Part shown: positions 37,951 through 46,612 of the stretch, in pieces
Numbering within the stretch: the first letter of the stretch is position 1
Layout of the letters: every line of letters begins with the position of its first letter
Origin: Chelativorans alearensis
Lineage (GTDB): Bacteria > Pseudomonadota > Alphaproteobacteria > Rhizobiales > Rhizobiaceae
NCBI RefSeq assembly: GCF_010993735.1
Contig: NZ_WQNI01000003.1
Span: 248,001-312,000, forward strand
Reading direction: 5' to 3'
DNA length: 64,000 bases
Notes under the pieces: model-generated
Database searches by the model: none
Seen by the model: only the letters and a program-made list of their open reading frames with translations
What the model was told of the DNA's origin: nothing
Made by a program: the position numbers and the translations under genes

Positions 37951-38262
37951 ATCCTTCTCGTCATCCATCCCTTCGCTCCTTCCGTCATTGTAGAAGGAGC
38001 CGTCAAATCTGAAAGTGCGAAAGATTCTCTACGTTATCAGCTGGCGCCGGGCTGCCCGGGAAAGCCGGCTGGCCATGCCACTCGATAACAACGATGCCGG
38101 TTTCGTCCCTGTCGTGGTGGATGATGAGGGCGCATGGCGACAAGCGCGAAAGAGCCGCGCCGGCACCGCCCGGCGGAACGGATGGGCAGGCACTCCAGAG
38201 CCAATGACCTGCACGCTTCGTTGACACGAGGCGTCCTCTGCGAGAATATGCAGTTCTCTGTT
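37951..38262. other. Gene-free stretch between IS scars and sulfotransferase
   Basis: A 69-codon frame begins with GTG at 38018 (RKILYVISWRRAARE) and could be the cut start of a glycosyltransferase, but after about 20 residues it shows no family features. I do not call it as a gene. Confidence 0.35.
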
Positions 38263-39222
38263 CTATGAATACACGCGAAATAACTTCGTGTTGCTCCAGG
38301 GGCCATCAAACTGGGGGTATATTCTGATCCCCTTGATTCTCGTAGCCTCGACCGTAATGATATTCCCACCTCTGAATAGCGAAACACGCTCTGTCATATT
38401 AGAGGAATAGCCCGCACCGACATCGACAGAGATCCTCACGAAATCCGGATCGTTGTCTCGGACTAGGCCGAGGTGAAAGCGTGCCCCGTCGACTTCGCTG
38501 AACTCCACGAACGCCCCTTCGTTTGTCTTCTCAAGTCGTCCTTCGACGGTAGAGATGTTTACGTTGCGACGCTTCGGTCGAAGCTCTGTAAGCGCAGCCT
38601 TATCAACTTGCTCTGCCTTGGCAACGGAATGCCGCCAATCCTCATGGCTGACGCGCCGGTAGCCCACTTCAGGATTGATCATTTCCACGGCGCGCTGTGA
38701 AGCCGATTCTTCCGGCTCGATATGTAGAAAGCTAGCGAGTTCATCGACAAAGCGCCGTGGCTCCCGCGTCGCCTTCTCATAATTTACGACCACAAGAGGA
38801 CAATCCAGCTCCTGTAGCATCTTCCCCACTTGAATGAGGCGGTTGAATGAAAACATGAAAGCTCTGTCAAAGTGTGCGTCCGAGCGCTTCATCTGGCTTT
38901 CGGCAATCGCAATCACGTTGCGGAAGACAACGATGACACGGGGGTTTCTTAAGTCAGGAAGCAGCTCTTTCAGATAAACTGATGAATGCGGCATCTTCCA
39001 CCCCCAAACATCGTGCATGTCATTTCGCTTGGCAACAACAGATCGAACAGCATCAATGTCGTGTGGAAGAAACTCCGGATCCTCGTGGTTGTTGCCAAGG
39101 TTGTTGCCGAGGTTGATGCCAAGTTCACGCACGACACCGGCCACCATCGAGGTGCCTCCTCGTTGAACGCCAACGATGACGACTGTTTTCTGAGCGGTAT
39201 CCTGGCCTGGTCGTATGATCAA
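38263..39222 (-). CDS. Sulfotransferase-like P-loop protein
   Basis: The 319-residue protein starts with the PAPS-type phosphate loop VGVQRGGTSMVAGV (about residues 17-30) and has the internal VIVVFRNVIAIAES block of the 3'-phosphate-binding region, so it probably moves sulfate from PAPS to a glycan. Residues 220-319 form a separate beta-rich domain with no family I recognise. The start is a TTG at 39222 with AGGAG about ten bases before it. LGNNLGNN near residue 38 comes from a 12-base tandem repeat. Its neighbours (epimerase and ABC exporter) point to sulfation of the exported polysaccharide. Confidence 0.78.
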   Translation of the reverse strand: MIIRPGQDTAQKTVVIVGVQRGGTSMVAGVVRELGINLGNNLGNNHEDPEFLPHDIDAVRSVVAKRNDMHDVWGWKMPHSSVYLKELLPDLRNPRVIVVFRNVIAIAESQMKRSDAHFDRAFMFSFNRLIQVGKMLQELDCPLVVVNYEKATREPRRFVDELASFLHIEPEESASQRAVEMINPEVGYRRVSHEDWRHSVAKAEQVDKAALTELRPKRRNVNISTVEGRLEKTNEGAFVEFSEVDGARFHLGLVRDNDPDFVRISVDVGAGYSSNMTERVSLFRGGNIITVEATRIKGIRIYPQFDGPWSNTKLFRVYS

Positions 39223-39342
39223 CTTTGCTTATCTCCTGAGTGCGCCCAGCCTGCCTTTATCCGACCGCGACCGTGAAGCCAAGCCTCTATATGTTAGCCT
39301 CTCTCTTCCGGCCGTTTCCCGCCAACGGTTCCATCCGGCTCA

Positions 39343-40257
39343 TCAGGCCGCCCCGAGCACAGCTCTTCCGATCCCCTCGCGGAAAGGAGTTCGTGGCGTC
39401 CAGCCAAGAACTTCGCGCGCCTGTGCTATATCCAGGCCGCTCACATCGACGTCGGTCCTGCGCGCGTTTGTGTAGTTTCGCTCGAAGCGGTAGCCCGTAA
39501 CCTCCTCTACAGTCTCTATGACGTCAATCACGGACTTCATCTCACCGCTTCCAACGTTGAGGACAAGCTGCGGCCTATACTTCAAATGGATTGCAGCCAT
39601 AATCGCCTCGATGACGTCCTCGACATAGATATAGTCGCGCATCGCCAGGCCGTCGCCCAGTATGCGGATGGGAAGTCGCTTCCTGTACTGGTCGAGGATT
39701 GCGGGGATCAGGCCCTGACCCTTGCGGAATTCCTGGCCCGGCCCAAACGGATTGGCAAGTCGCAAGATGACATATTCGAGACCATCCACGTGGCCATGCA
39801 TCTGGATGTATTTCTCGACGATCAGCTTGGTCAGCCCGTGGGAGCTTATCGGGTTGGTCGGGGCGCTCTCGGGTGTGGGGACGGGAGCACCGGGACCATA
39901 GACCGTCCCACCCGAAGAGAGGAACAAATAGCGCTTGACGCGCGCAATGATGCAATTCTGCAGGAATTCGACATGCGGGAGAACGTTCTCCTTGATGTCC
40001 GCCACTGCGTGGTCGTTCCCGAGACCCGGGCTGGAGGTGCTGACAAGTTGCACCACCGTGTCTATGCCCTGCAGCGATGAGGCCATCGCTATCGGCTGAC
40101 GCAGATCGGCTTCGACCAACTCGACTTTGCCTTCGAACTCTTCAACAAATGATTTATCATATCGTCGGGAAACGGCGCGAACGGAAGCTTCGGCGGCAAT
40201 GAGGCATCGTACGAGATGTCGTCCGATGAAGCCGTTGGCACCGTAGACACCGATCAT
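39343..40257 (-). CDS. NAD-dependent epimerase/dehydratase-like protein with HxxxK in place of YxxxK
   Basis: This 304-residue extended SDR protein has the NAD motif GANGFIG (residues 6-12), SSGGTVYGPG near 114-123, and the RDYIYVEDV block of UDP-glucose epimerase-like enzymes. The catalytic Tyr-x-x-x-Lys reads His140-Gly-Leu-Thr-Lys144, so the usual proton donor Tyr is replaced by His (codon CAC). The start at 40257 overlaps the ABC ATPase stop (ATGA) and gives a normal N-terminus; an ATG nine bases earlier has its ribosome site too close. Product and substrate are unknown; a nucleotide sugar is likely. Confidence 0.82.
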   Translation of the reverse strand: MIGVYGANGFIGRHLVRCLIAAEASVRAVSRRYDKSFVEEFEGKVELVEADLRQPIAMASSLQGIDTVVQLVSTSSPGLGNDHAVADIKENVLPHVEFLQNCIIARVKRYLFLSSGGTVYGPGAPVPTPESAPTNPISSHGLTKLIVEKYIQMHGHVDGLEYVILRLANPFGPGQEFRKGQGLIPAILDQYRKRLPIRILGDGLAMRDYIYVEDVIEAIMAAIHLKYRPQLVLNVGSGEMKSVIDVIETVEEVTGYRFERNYTNARRTDVDVSGLDIAQAREVLGWTPRTPFREGIGRAVLGAA

Positions 40258-40991
40258 GTCTTGCATCCCTTCCCGTCAAAAAACTCTCCCAACATGCCGA
40301 AAAAGGTTGCACTGCCCTTCTCTAGTTCCAGCATCTTGTTGCACGTCTTCTTCAACAGCGCATGGTTATGGCTGGCAAGCACGATGATGCCGGCCTTCTC
40401 GGCGCGTTCCGCCATACGCTTCTTCGCCTTTTCCTGGAAGGCGGGGTCGCCGGCGCCGATCCATTCGTCCATGAGCAGGATCTCCGGCTCCAGGCTGGTC
40501 GCAACCGAGAAAGCAAGGCGGGCGGCCATCCCCTGGCTGTAGCTCTTGAAGGGCAGGTCTATGAAATCGCCGAGCTCGCTGAACTCGATTATCTCCTCCA
40601 TGCGGGCCTCGATCTCCTGCTCGCTCCAGCCGTTGATGAGTCCCCTGAGCACGATGTTGCGCCGGCCAGTCGCTTCCGGCCGGAAACCGAGCCGGATATT
40701 AAACAGCGCGTCGACGCGGCCGTTGATTTCCACGCTGCCCGAAGTCGGCTCAAAGACGCCGTAAAGCACCTTCAGAAGCGTCGTCTTGCCCGCTCCATTG
40801 GGGCCGACGAGGCCCAGCCGGTCGCCGGCCTTCAGTTCGAAACTGACGCCGTCAAGCGCGGTGACGAAGCGGGTGCGGCCCTTGCCGACGATGCGCCCGC
40901 CGGTCGGCATGCGCTTGTCGCGCGGCGCCAGAGTCAGTTTTTGGCGCAGGCGGTAGGTGAGGCTCAGATTTTCGGCGCGGATTGAAACCAT
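40254..40991 (-). CDS. Polysaccharide ABC exporter ATPase, KpsT/Wzt type without C-terminal domain
   Basis: The 245-residue ATPase has Walker A VGPNGAGKTT, the signature YSQGMAARLAFSVA, and Walker B-like EILLMDEWIGAGD of the ABC-2 polysaccharide and teichoic acid exporters. It ends soon after the ATPase core (MLGEFFDG), so it lacks the carbohydrate-binding C-terminal domain of E. coli O9a-type Wzt. It starts within the permease stop (ATGA), and its own stop overlaps the epimerase start. It would drive export of the finished lipid-linked polymer. Confidence 0.9.
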   Translation of the reverse strand: MVSIRAENLSLTYRLRQKLTLAPRDKRMPTGGRIVGKGRTRFVTALDGVSFELKAGDRLGLVGPNGAGKTTLLKVLYGVFEPTSGSVEINGRVDALFNIRLGFRPEATGRRNIVLRGLINGWSEQEIEARMEEIIEFSELGDFIDLPFKSYSQGMAARLAFSVATSLEPEILLMDEWIGAGDPAFQEKAKKRMAERAEKAGIIVLASHNHALLKKTCNKMLELEKGSATFFGMLGEFFDGKGCKT

Positions 40992-41779
40992 CACAAAACG
41001 AACACGACCTGTTTGCGCAAGCGGCCGAGCAGCAGGAGCGCGACGGCCCACAGGCTGGCGGTGATCGCGCCACAAAGGATGAAGGAGCGCACAGGCACGT
41101 CTCCTGAGAGGATCGGTATGCGCACGATCTCCAGGAAATAGGTGAAGGGATTCGAGTAGTAGAAGGTACTGCGCACGCCGCCGCCGCCCGTGTATGCCCA
41201 GAAGACAGGCGTCAGAAACATGCCGATGCGCGTCAGGTTGGAGACGATGAACTGGCTGTCGGGGAAGTAGGCGCCGAGAAACGCAAAGAGGATGATGGCG
41301 GCGGGCGCCGTCGCCAATATCAGCACTATCGCCAGGGCCGACCACGCCCACATCACGGTAAGCGATGTGCCGCTTATTACCAAAATTGCGAGACAGCCGA
41401 TAAATGCATAGCCGGCCCGGATGACCGACTGCGTGGCAAGCCGCATGACATAGACCGAGAGCGGCAGCGTCGTACCCTTGATGAAGCTCTCCTCGCGCAC
41501 GAAGAGGGACACGCTCTGGGAGATTGTCTCCATGATGTAGAACCAGACCAGCAGCCCGGTTGCCACATAGGCCTCGTAATTGGGTATGCTTGCGCCGCGC
41601 TGAAAGACGAAGATGAAGGTTCCAGCAAACGCCAAGTAATTGATGAGCAGCCACAATGGCCCGAGCGCCGTGCGCCGGTGCTGGTCGCCGATATCCTCGT
41701 GCGCCAGCGCAATCCACACGCGCCGCATACGCAGGCCTGCATGGATGTCCTTCAAGGCGATCTTGATGGTTGCAAACAT
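40991..41779 (-). CDS. Polysaccharide ABC exporter permease, KpsM/Wzm type
   Basis: This 262-residue ABC-2 permease has about six membrane helices (AHEDIGDQHRRTALGPLWLL near the N-terminus, FYYSNPFTYFLEIVRIPIL near the C-terminus). With the ATPase encoded next it forms the inner-membrane exporter for a capsule-like or O-antigen-like polymer. It is the first gene of a minus-strand operon: permease, ATPase, epimerase, then sulfotransferase. Confidence 0.9.
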   Translation of the reverse strand: MFATIKIALKDIHAGLRMRRVWIALAHEDIGDQHRRTALGPLWLLINYLAFAGTFIFVFQRGASIPNYEAYVATGLLVWFYIMETISQSVSLFVREESFIKGTTLPLSVYVMRLATQSVIRAGYAFIGCLAILVISGTSLTVMWAWSALAIVLILATAPAAIILFAFLGAYFPDSQFIVSNLTRIGMFLTPVFWAYTGGGGVRSTFYYSNPFTYFLEIVRIPILSGDVPVRSFILCGAITASLWAVALLLLGRLRKQVVFVL

Positions 41780-42334
41780 TCTCGACCTTCAAAGTTGCCG
41801 GCTGTTAGCACGTGCGGAGCAGAATGCAAACAAGCTTGAGCTTTGTGACCGCAGCATCACGGAGCAGCGCGGTTCCGCCTTTCGGGCGCCAGCCAAATTT
41901 CGCACCGTAGGCGATTGCAGGCAATCATTGTCGCTCTTGTGCCGATGGCCTGCAGATGAGCGGCAGTGGCTAAGCGATATGCCGCGCTGCCTCACGGAAC
42001 AGTCCACCTGTTCCATGGGCTTATATAAGCACGTGATGCCATAGGCGACGAACCGGGTCCGGTAGCTGCGGAAGACAGAAGAGGCGGTGGTTGGCGGCGG
42101 GCTTTGCTCTCTGCTCGCCCACCGCCGCCGTATCGAGTTCTTTGGGAATGACCCAGGTAGCCAACGGTCGATCCTTAAGGGGTCGACTTGTTGAGCACGC
42201 CGAAGCTGCCCGTTGCTTCATGACAACACTCGGACTACAGCATCGGCCCGAAAACCGGAGTCGATTTTTCGGGAAGCACGATGCGCAAATTCAAAAACAG
42301 AGGGCGTCCTTCGTGCGTCCAAATGGATCGCGCT
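41780..42334. other. Intergenic region upstream of the polysaccharide exporter
   Basis: About 555 bases that should contain the exporter operon promoter. I see no supported gene; a 66-codon minus-strand frame at 42021-42221 matches nothing I know. Its right third is a rhizobial-type interspersed repeat, listed separately. Confidence 0.45.
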
Positions 42335-42338
42335 CTAG
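42235..42338. repeat. Rhizobial-type interspersed repeat with stable hairpin
   Basis: The stretch from CTACAGCATCGGCCCGAAAA to GCGCTCTAG resembles a short repeat I know from many Mesorhizobium-type intergenic regions (blocks GGGAAGCACGATGCGCA, TTCGTGCGTCC and CGCTCTAG). CCCGAAAA (42247-42254) pairs exactly with TTTTCGGG (42266-42273). The stop codon of the next gene lies within the repeat end. Confidence 0.6.
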
Positions 42339-43312
42339 GGAAGCACAGGAGCCGCAGCGCATCCGAGCGCGGCGAGCGTCCGGTGCAGGGCGAGGTCGAT
42401 GTCCGTATGCGGCTCCCCGCCCAGAACAACGCGCAGCTTGCTGTTATCGAGGCGCACTGCCGTCGTCCAGAGGTAGCGCATCTCCGCGAGCTCTCTGAAC
42501 AGCTGAACGAACGGCGAGAGCGCCACGACGGCCACCCAGGGAAAGCGCCGGATCGGCAGTCCGGGCGCCCGCGCAACCGTGCGCACGCGCTCGGCGATCT
42601 CTATTCCGCGCTCAAACCAGTGACCGCCGAAATGGTAGGTCTCGAAGGTGCCGAGCGCCTCGTCCCGCTCAACCAGCCGGGCGATCGTTTCGGCGAAATC
42701 GGGGAGATACGCCCAGGCGTGCCCGACTTCCGGCCGTCCGGGATAGGTGATGGCCTTGAATGGGGCTCCCGGCTTCACCAGAGCCTGCGAGAACCAGGAA
42801 TTGCCCATGTTTGGCCCGAAGAAATCCCCGCCGCGAAGGATCAGAACCCGTACATTCGCCTCCTCGGAAGCACGTTGCAGACGGCGCTCCATGGCGACGC
42901 GGATCGCGCCCTTCCGGGTGCGCGGTTTCTGCGGCATGCTTTCGCTAAGCAGTGGGAATGCATCCGGGCCATAATTATAGACGGTGCCGGGAAAGATAAT
43001 GCGCGCATCCGAAGAGCGTGCCGCGGCGATCGTGTTTTCCAGCATCGGTAGCGCGAGCCGCTCCCAGTTGCGGTAGCCGGGCGGGTTGACGCCGTGGACG
43101 ATGAGCGCCGCGCCGTCCGCGGCCGCGAGCACATCCCGGGCATTCATGGTGTCGCCCGCGACCCATTCGGCCTCGGGGAGCGAGGATGCCACACGGGCAG
43201 GATCGCGGTGGAGGGCGCGGATGCGCCAGCCGCGCTTCGAAAACGCCAGCGCAGTCTCGTGTCCGACGCCGCCGGTCGCGCCGAGGATGAGGGCAATCTT
43301 GGTGGTGTTCAT
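42335..43312 (-). CDS. NAD(P)-binding protein, atypical SDR/epimerase
   Basis: The 325-residue protein starts with KIALILGATGGVGHETALAF (NAD(P) motif GATGGVG, residues 10-16) and follows the atypical short-chain dehydrogenase fold, with FPGTVYNYG and PDFAETIARLVE downstream. It is likely an oxidoreductase or nucleoside-diphosphate-sugar epimerase homologue; the substrate is unknown. The ATG at 43312 is preferred over 43360. It is divergent from a LysR gene 91 bases away, the usual layout of a LysR regulator and its target. Confidence 0.8.
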   Translation of the reverse strand: MNTTKIALILGATGGVGHETALAFSKRGWRIRALHRDPARVASSLPEAEWVAGDTMNARDVLAAADGAALIVHGVNPPGYRNWERLALPMLENTIAAARSSDARIIFPGTVYNYGPDAFPLLSESMPQKPRTRKGAIRVAMERRLQRASEEANVRVLILRGGDFFGPNMGNSWFSQALVKPGAPFKAITYPGRPEVGHAWAYLPDFAETIARLVERDEALGTFETYHFGGHWFERGIEIAERVRTVARAPGLPIRRFPWVAVVALSPFVQLFRELAEMRYLWTTAVRLDNSKLRVVLGGEPHTDIDLALHRTLAALGCAAAPVLP

Positions 43313-43403
43313 TTCTGATCTCCTTGCGTGAAGTGAGACCAATATGGCACCGCCCAACATTAACGGAATTGCGATATTTCATGGCTCTGCTATACGAAAA
43401 TAG

Positions 43404-44303
43404 ATGAACAAACCGACGCCGACGTGGGACCACTACCGCTCTTTTCTGAGCGTGCTGCGCGAGGGAAGCCTGTCGGGCGCGGCGCGGGTGCTGAGCGTCA
43501 CCCAGCCGACGGTGGCGCGCCATGTCGGCCAGCTCGAGGCGGCGCTCGGCGGCGTGAGCCTGTTCACGCGCTCGCCCCATGGGCTCGTGCCCACGACCGC
43601 GGCAATGCGCCTCCTACCCCACGCGGAGGTGATGGCATCAGCCGCCGACGCGCTCGTCCGGGCGGCCGCCGGCGACGAGGCTGCGCTCTCGGGTGTCGTG
43701 CGCGTCACCGCAAGCGAGGTGGTCGGCGGGGAAGTGCTGCCGGCCATCCTTCGCGACCTTCGCGCGCGGCATCCGGATCTTGTGTTCGAGATCGTGCTGT
43801 CCAATGCAACGAGCAACCTCCTGAGGCGCGAGGCCGACATCGCCGTGCGCATGACCCGGCCAACACAGAAGGCGCTTGTGGCAAGGCGCGCCGGGAACGT
43901 CATGCTCGGTTTGCACGCCCATCCCGACTATCTGGCCGTGCACGGGACACCGAAGCGCCTCGAGGAACTCGCCGGCCACGCGATCGTCGGTTACGACCAG
44001 GACGCCGTTTCCGCCCGCGCCATCGCGGCAAGCGGCCTGTCGCTGACACGCGAGACGTTCGCTTTCCGCACGGACAACCAGCTCGCCCAACTCGCCGCCA
44101 TCCGCGCCGGATGCGGCATAGGCATCTGCCAGGTGGGCCTGGCCAGCCGCACCCCAAAACTCGTCCGGCTGCTGCCCGACATGGTGGGAGTCCCGCTCGA
44201 GACCTGGATCACCATGCACGAGGACCTGCGCAGCGACCAGCGCATGCGGCTGACATTCGACCATCTCCACCAGGCAATCGCGGCCTATGCAGCAGCCACT
44301 TAA
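43404..44303 (+). CDS. LysR-family transcriptional regulator
   Basis: The 299-residue protein has the N-terminal winged HTH (LREGSLSGAARVLSVTQPTV, about residues 19-38) and a two-lobed co-inducer domain. Its promoter region is shared with the divergent NAD(P)-binding protein gene. That gap contains TATTTC-N15-GAAAATA (about 43375-43402), an imperfect dyad that could be a LysR site. It most likely controls the neighbour and itself. The inducer is not deducible. Confidence 0.88.
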   Translation: MNKPTPTWDHYRSFLSVLREGSLSGAARVLSVTQPTVARHVGQLEAALGGVSLFTRSPHGLVPTTAAMRLLPHAEVMASAADALVRAAAGDEAALSGVVRVTASEVVGGEVLPAILRDLRARHPDLVFEIVLSNATSNLLRREADIAVRMTRPTQKALVARRAGNVMLGLHAHPDYLAVHGTPKRLEELAGHAIVGYDQDAVSARAIAASGLSLTRETFAFRTDNQLAQLAAIRAGCGIGICQVGLASRTPKLVRLLPDMVGVPLETWITMHEDLRSDQRMRLTFDHLHQAIAAYAAAT

Positions 44304-44440
44304 GGGCGCCACCTACATCATGGATTGCTAGGCACCTTGGCGCGGAGGTGTGCGGAATAGCCCATTCGGTCTTCATTGCCCAAGGAAAAAGCGGCAATCG
44401 CCGCACCGATCAAACAGGCACTCAATCGTTCAACCGCCAG

Positions 44441-44671
44441 TCACGGTCGCCGCAATCTGACGCCCGGGTGATTGCCATTGGTGAACTCCACGCCTTCGAC
44501 CTCAAGAACGGCACGAATCTTTTCCCGGGTTTCGGCGGACACGCTGGGAACATTCATACCATCGCTTTCGCAGCGCTTGATTGTTGGAACAGAGACGCCA
44601 GCCCGGCGGGCAAGCTCCGCTTGCGAGATACCGATCAACGCGCGGGCTGCCCGCATCTGTCCTGATGTCAC
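44441..44671 (-). CDS. Small XRE-type helix-turn-helix protein
   Basis: The protein of about 76 residues consists almost wholly of a Cro/C1-type HTH (ARALIGISQAELARRAGVSV, then TIKRCESD). I choose the GTG at 44671; a TTG three bases earlier and an ATG at 44656 are also possible. Such small regulators are common on mobile DNA and near prophage remnants. No partner gene is evident; the gene divergent to it at 44820 encodes an unknown protein. Confidence 0.75.
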   Translation of the reverse strand: MTSGQMRAARALIGISQAELARRAGVSVPTIKRCESDGMNVPSVSAETREKIRAVLEVEGVEFTNGNHPGVRLRRP

Positions 44672-44819
44672 CAAAGCCTATTGATCCCTTTAGATCATTC
44701 GTCTATGATCCAAAGGTATCAGCGATACCCTTGGACCGGCGGTCCGAGGTGTGGCTAGACGCGGTGTTGGCGCACCGTGCCTAGCCTGACCACAACCCAA
44801 GCTGCATGGAGCTCGGATC

Positions 44820-45569
44820 ATGGCTGATTCTGAGATTAGCACGAGTCTGTCTGCCGTCACCCGCCGGAGGTTGCTGGCTGGAACGACGGCGGCGACCGTA
44901 ACGTGGCCATTTCAGAATGGTGCGGCGGCCGCCAACGCGTCGGTTACGACCACCACCGACCCGGCACTCGCACTGTGGCACGAGTGGAGGGCAGCATATC
45001 ACAGAACCTTGGCGGCATGCCGGAAACAGCAGCGCCTGGAAGCCAGGCTGATCAACAGGGTCGGCTTTCCTTGTGCGGAGGTTTTTCTACCGGACGAGGA
45101 CGTGACCATCACCATGCACGGCCCCGAGCAGGTCGAGGAACTCTTCGGAGACGATCCGTCCTGGGCCGCCACGCGTGCCAAGGCCCATGCCGATCTGGCC
45201 GCCTATCAGGTGCGCTGGGATAGCGTCGACAGGGAACTCGGCTATTCTGCCGCCAAACAGGCCGAAGAGGACGCGGCCGATCACGAGCAGGATTTGTTCG
45301 ACACCCTCACGCATACGCCGGCCGCTACGCTTGCTGGCGTGGCCGGCAAGCTGGATGCGGTTCTGAGGGAAGGTGAGAGCTGGGAGGATTGCTCGGACTT
45401 TCCCTGGCCACAGATCCGTTCGGCCCTCGTCGATCTTGCGCGTCTCGGGCAAGCGATGCGGCCGGGCACATTTATCCCCGGCAGTGACCGGAACGCTCCC
45501 TACCTGCGCCGGCACCGGGACGGGTGCTGCTTCCAGGTCTGCAGGGGCTTGGATGTGAGCGGGAGCTGA
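44820..45569 (+). CDS. Unknown protein with a twin-arginine-like N-terminus
   Basis: The 249-residue protein has TRRRLLAG at residues 14-21 followed by a weakly hydrophobic stretch (AGTTAATVTWPF), which resembles a Tat signal though the h-region is poor. The rest is rich in acidic residues and helices (ALWHEWRAAYHRTLAACRKQ; QVRWDSVDRELGYSAAKQAE) and resembles unknown proteins that recur in Rhizobiales accessory regions. The next unknown gene follows after five bases, so the two are probably one operon. No function can be given. Confidence 0.65.
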   Translation: MADSEISTSLSAVTRRRLLAGTTAATVTWPFQNGAAAANASVTTTTDPALALWHEWRAAYHRTLAACRKQQRLEARLINRVGFPCAEVFLPDEDVTITMHGPEQVEELFGDDPSWAATRAKAHADLAAYQVRWDSVDRELGYSAAKQAEEDAADHEQDLFDTLTHTPAATLAGVAGKLDAVLREGESWEDCSDFPWPQIRSALVDLARLGQAMRPGTFIPGSDRNAPYLRRHRDGCCFQVCRGLDVSGS

Positions 45570-45574
45570 CGACC

Positions 45575-45943
45575 ATGCCCACCAACAAACCACTCTGCGA
45601 AACGACGCCGCTGGAGATGGGACGGTCGCCACGCCGCAGCGAACCGTCGGACCATGACACCCAAGGCAGCCGGTCGCTGTCGGTCTCGCCTCGGGATGGA
45701 TTGGCCCCCGGCGCGGACGGCGCATGTGCAGGTGACGGCGATTTCTCGATGTGGGACGTTGCCGATCCGGACGCCGGAGCCAAGGCGGCGCTCGATCTCT
45801 TCGGACCCTCCGCAGCCATGACCGCGGCAGCCGAGGCTGCCTTCACGGCGCGCTATGCCGGACGCGAGGCCGACTTTCGCTTCTGGTTCGCCGTCTTCAT
45901 CAGGTTGCGTGGCATTCCTGCCGATGACGGGAACGCATTGTAG
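45575..45943 (+). CDS. Unknown 122-residue protein
   Basis: The protein has a low-complexity hydrophilic N-terminus (residues 1-60) and a short helical C-terminus (SAAMTAAAEAAFTARYAGRE, FWFAVFIRLRGIP). It starts five bases after the previous unknown gene, and GGGAGC stands before the ATG. I recognise no family. Bases 45944-46148 after it hold nothing I can support. Confidence 0.5.
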   Translation: MPTNKPLCETTPLEMGRSPRRSEPSDHDTQGSRSLSVSPRDGLAPGADGACAGDGDFSMWDVADPDAGAKAALDLFGPSAAMTAAAEAAFTARYAGREADFRFWFAVFIRLRGIPADDGNAL

Positions 45944-46148
45944 TGTGGCGGCGTCTCGCCGCCCCACCGCTCTGGTCGCGCGCATAAACTCAGAGCGCGC
46001 GGCTTTCGTTCGCCCGAGATTCGGATCTAGCACCGGGACCGGCGTGTCGTCGGCGAACAGATGGTCGGCGGCAAGCACGTGTCTCGTCAGCCCGCAGGGC
46101 TTCGAGCCAAGCAGGCGCCGCCGGCCCAGCCGGTGGGCGTCGCTTGCC

Positions 46149-46181
46149 AAAAAAAAAGGGCGCGGAGAAATCCGGCACCCT
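46149..46181 (-). terminator. Rho-independent terminator of the SH3-like gene
   Basis: On the minus strand AGGGTGCCGG-ATTTCT-CCGCGCCCT is followed by nine T. It lies 27 bases after the stop of the gene at 46208-46612. A near copy with the same flank stands at 57964-57995. Confidence 0.75.
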
Positions 46182-46207
46182 CTTCGCATTTCAAACGATC
46201 TGGCTCG

Positions 46208-46612
46208 TTAGCTTTCTCCGAGATGATCTTTCTGGGGTCCCTCCATGGGCTCGCTCGGACGATCCTCAACGAGGAACTTCGATCTTACCCATTCCGAGAA
46301 CTTGCCCTGCTTGATGCCATTCTTGGCGGTGCAGTCACTGGGGCCTGATTCGACATACAGAGACTTTCCATCGAAGCACCCTGCCGCCTTTTGGCGTGAA
46401 ACCCGCGACCAGCCGTTGGATGTTTCGAGAACTGGTAGGGTCTCTCGAAAGAAGAAACGGCCGACGACGCCGCACTCCATTGAAGGGCATGTGAAGCGTC
46501 TCAGATCTTCAACTGCGACCCACATCCGCGAATCTGCCAATGCCGGAAATGCACCAGAAACAACTGCCGCCAACCCAACAGCGCCACAGGCGAACGATAG
46601 TTGGTTTCGCAT
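46208..46612 (-). CDS. Small exported protein, SH3b-like
   Basis: The 134-residue protein has a signal peptide (cleavage after ALA, about residue 27) and then a domain of about 90 residues with a spaced Cys pattern (FTCPSMECGVVG; KAAGCFDGKSLYVE; PSDCTAKNG). The pattern VGRFFFRETLPVLETSNGWS with VRSKFL recalls bacterial SH3-type domains, which bind cell-wall material. The ATG at 46612 starts the signal peptide. It follows the formylglycine-generating enzyme gene on the same strand after 147 bases but is probably not part of its job. Confidence 0.62.
   Translation of the reverse strand: MRNQLSFACGAVGLAAVVSGAFPALADSRMWVAVEDLRRFTCPSMECGVVGRFFFRETLPVLETSNGWSRVSRQKAAGCFDGKSLYVESGPSDCTAKNGIKQGKFSEWVRSKFLVEDRPSEPMEGPQKDHLGES

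Noticed and set aside
38018-38224. GTG-started frame MRKILYVIS after the IS scars
   Set aside because: The opening resembles a glycosyltransferase start but the rest has no fold features; probably chance or a cut gene.
42021-42221. 66-codon minus-strand frame upstream of the exporter
   Set aside because: No ribosome site and no match to anything I know; composition is not clearly coding.
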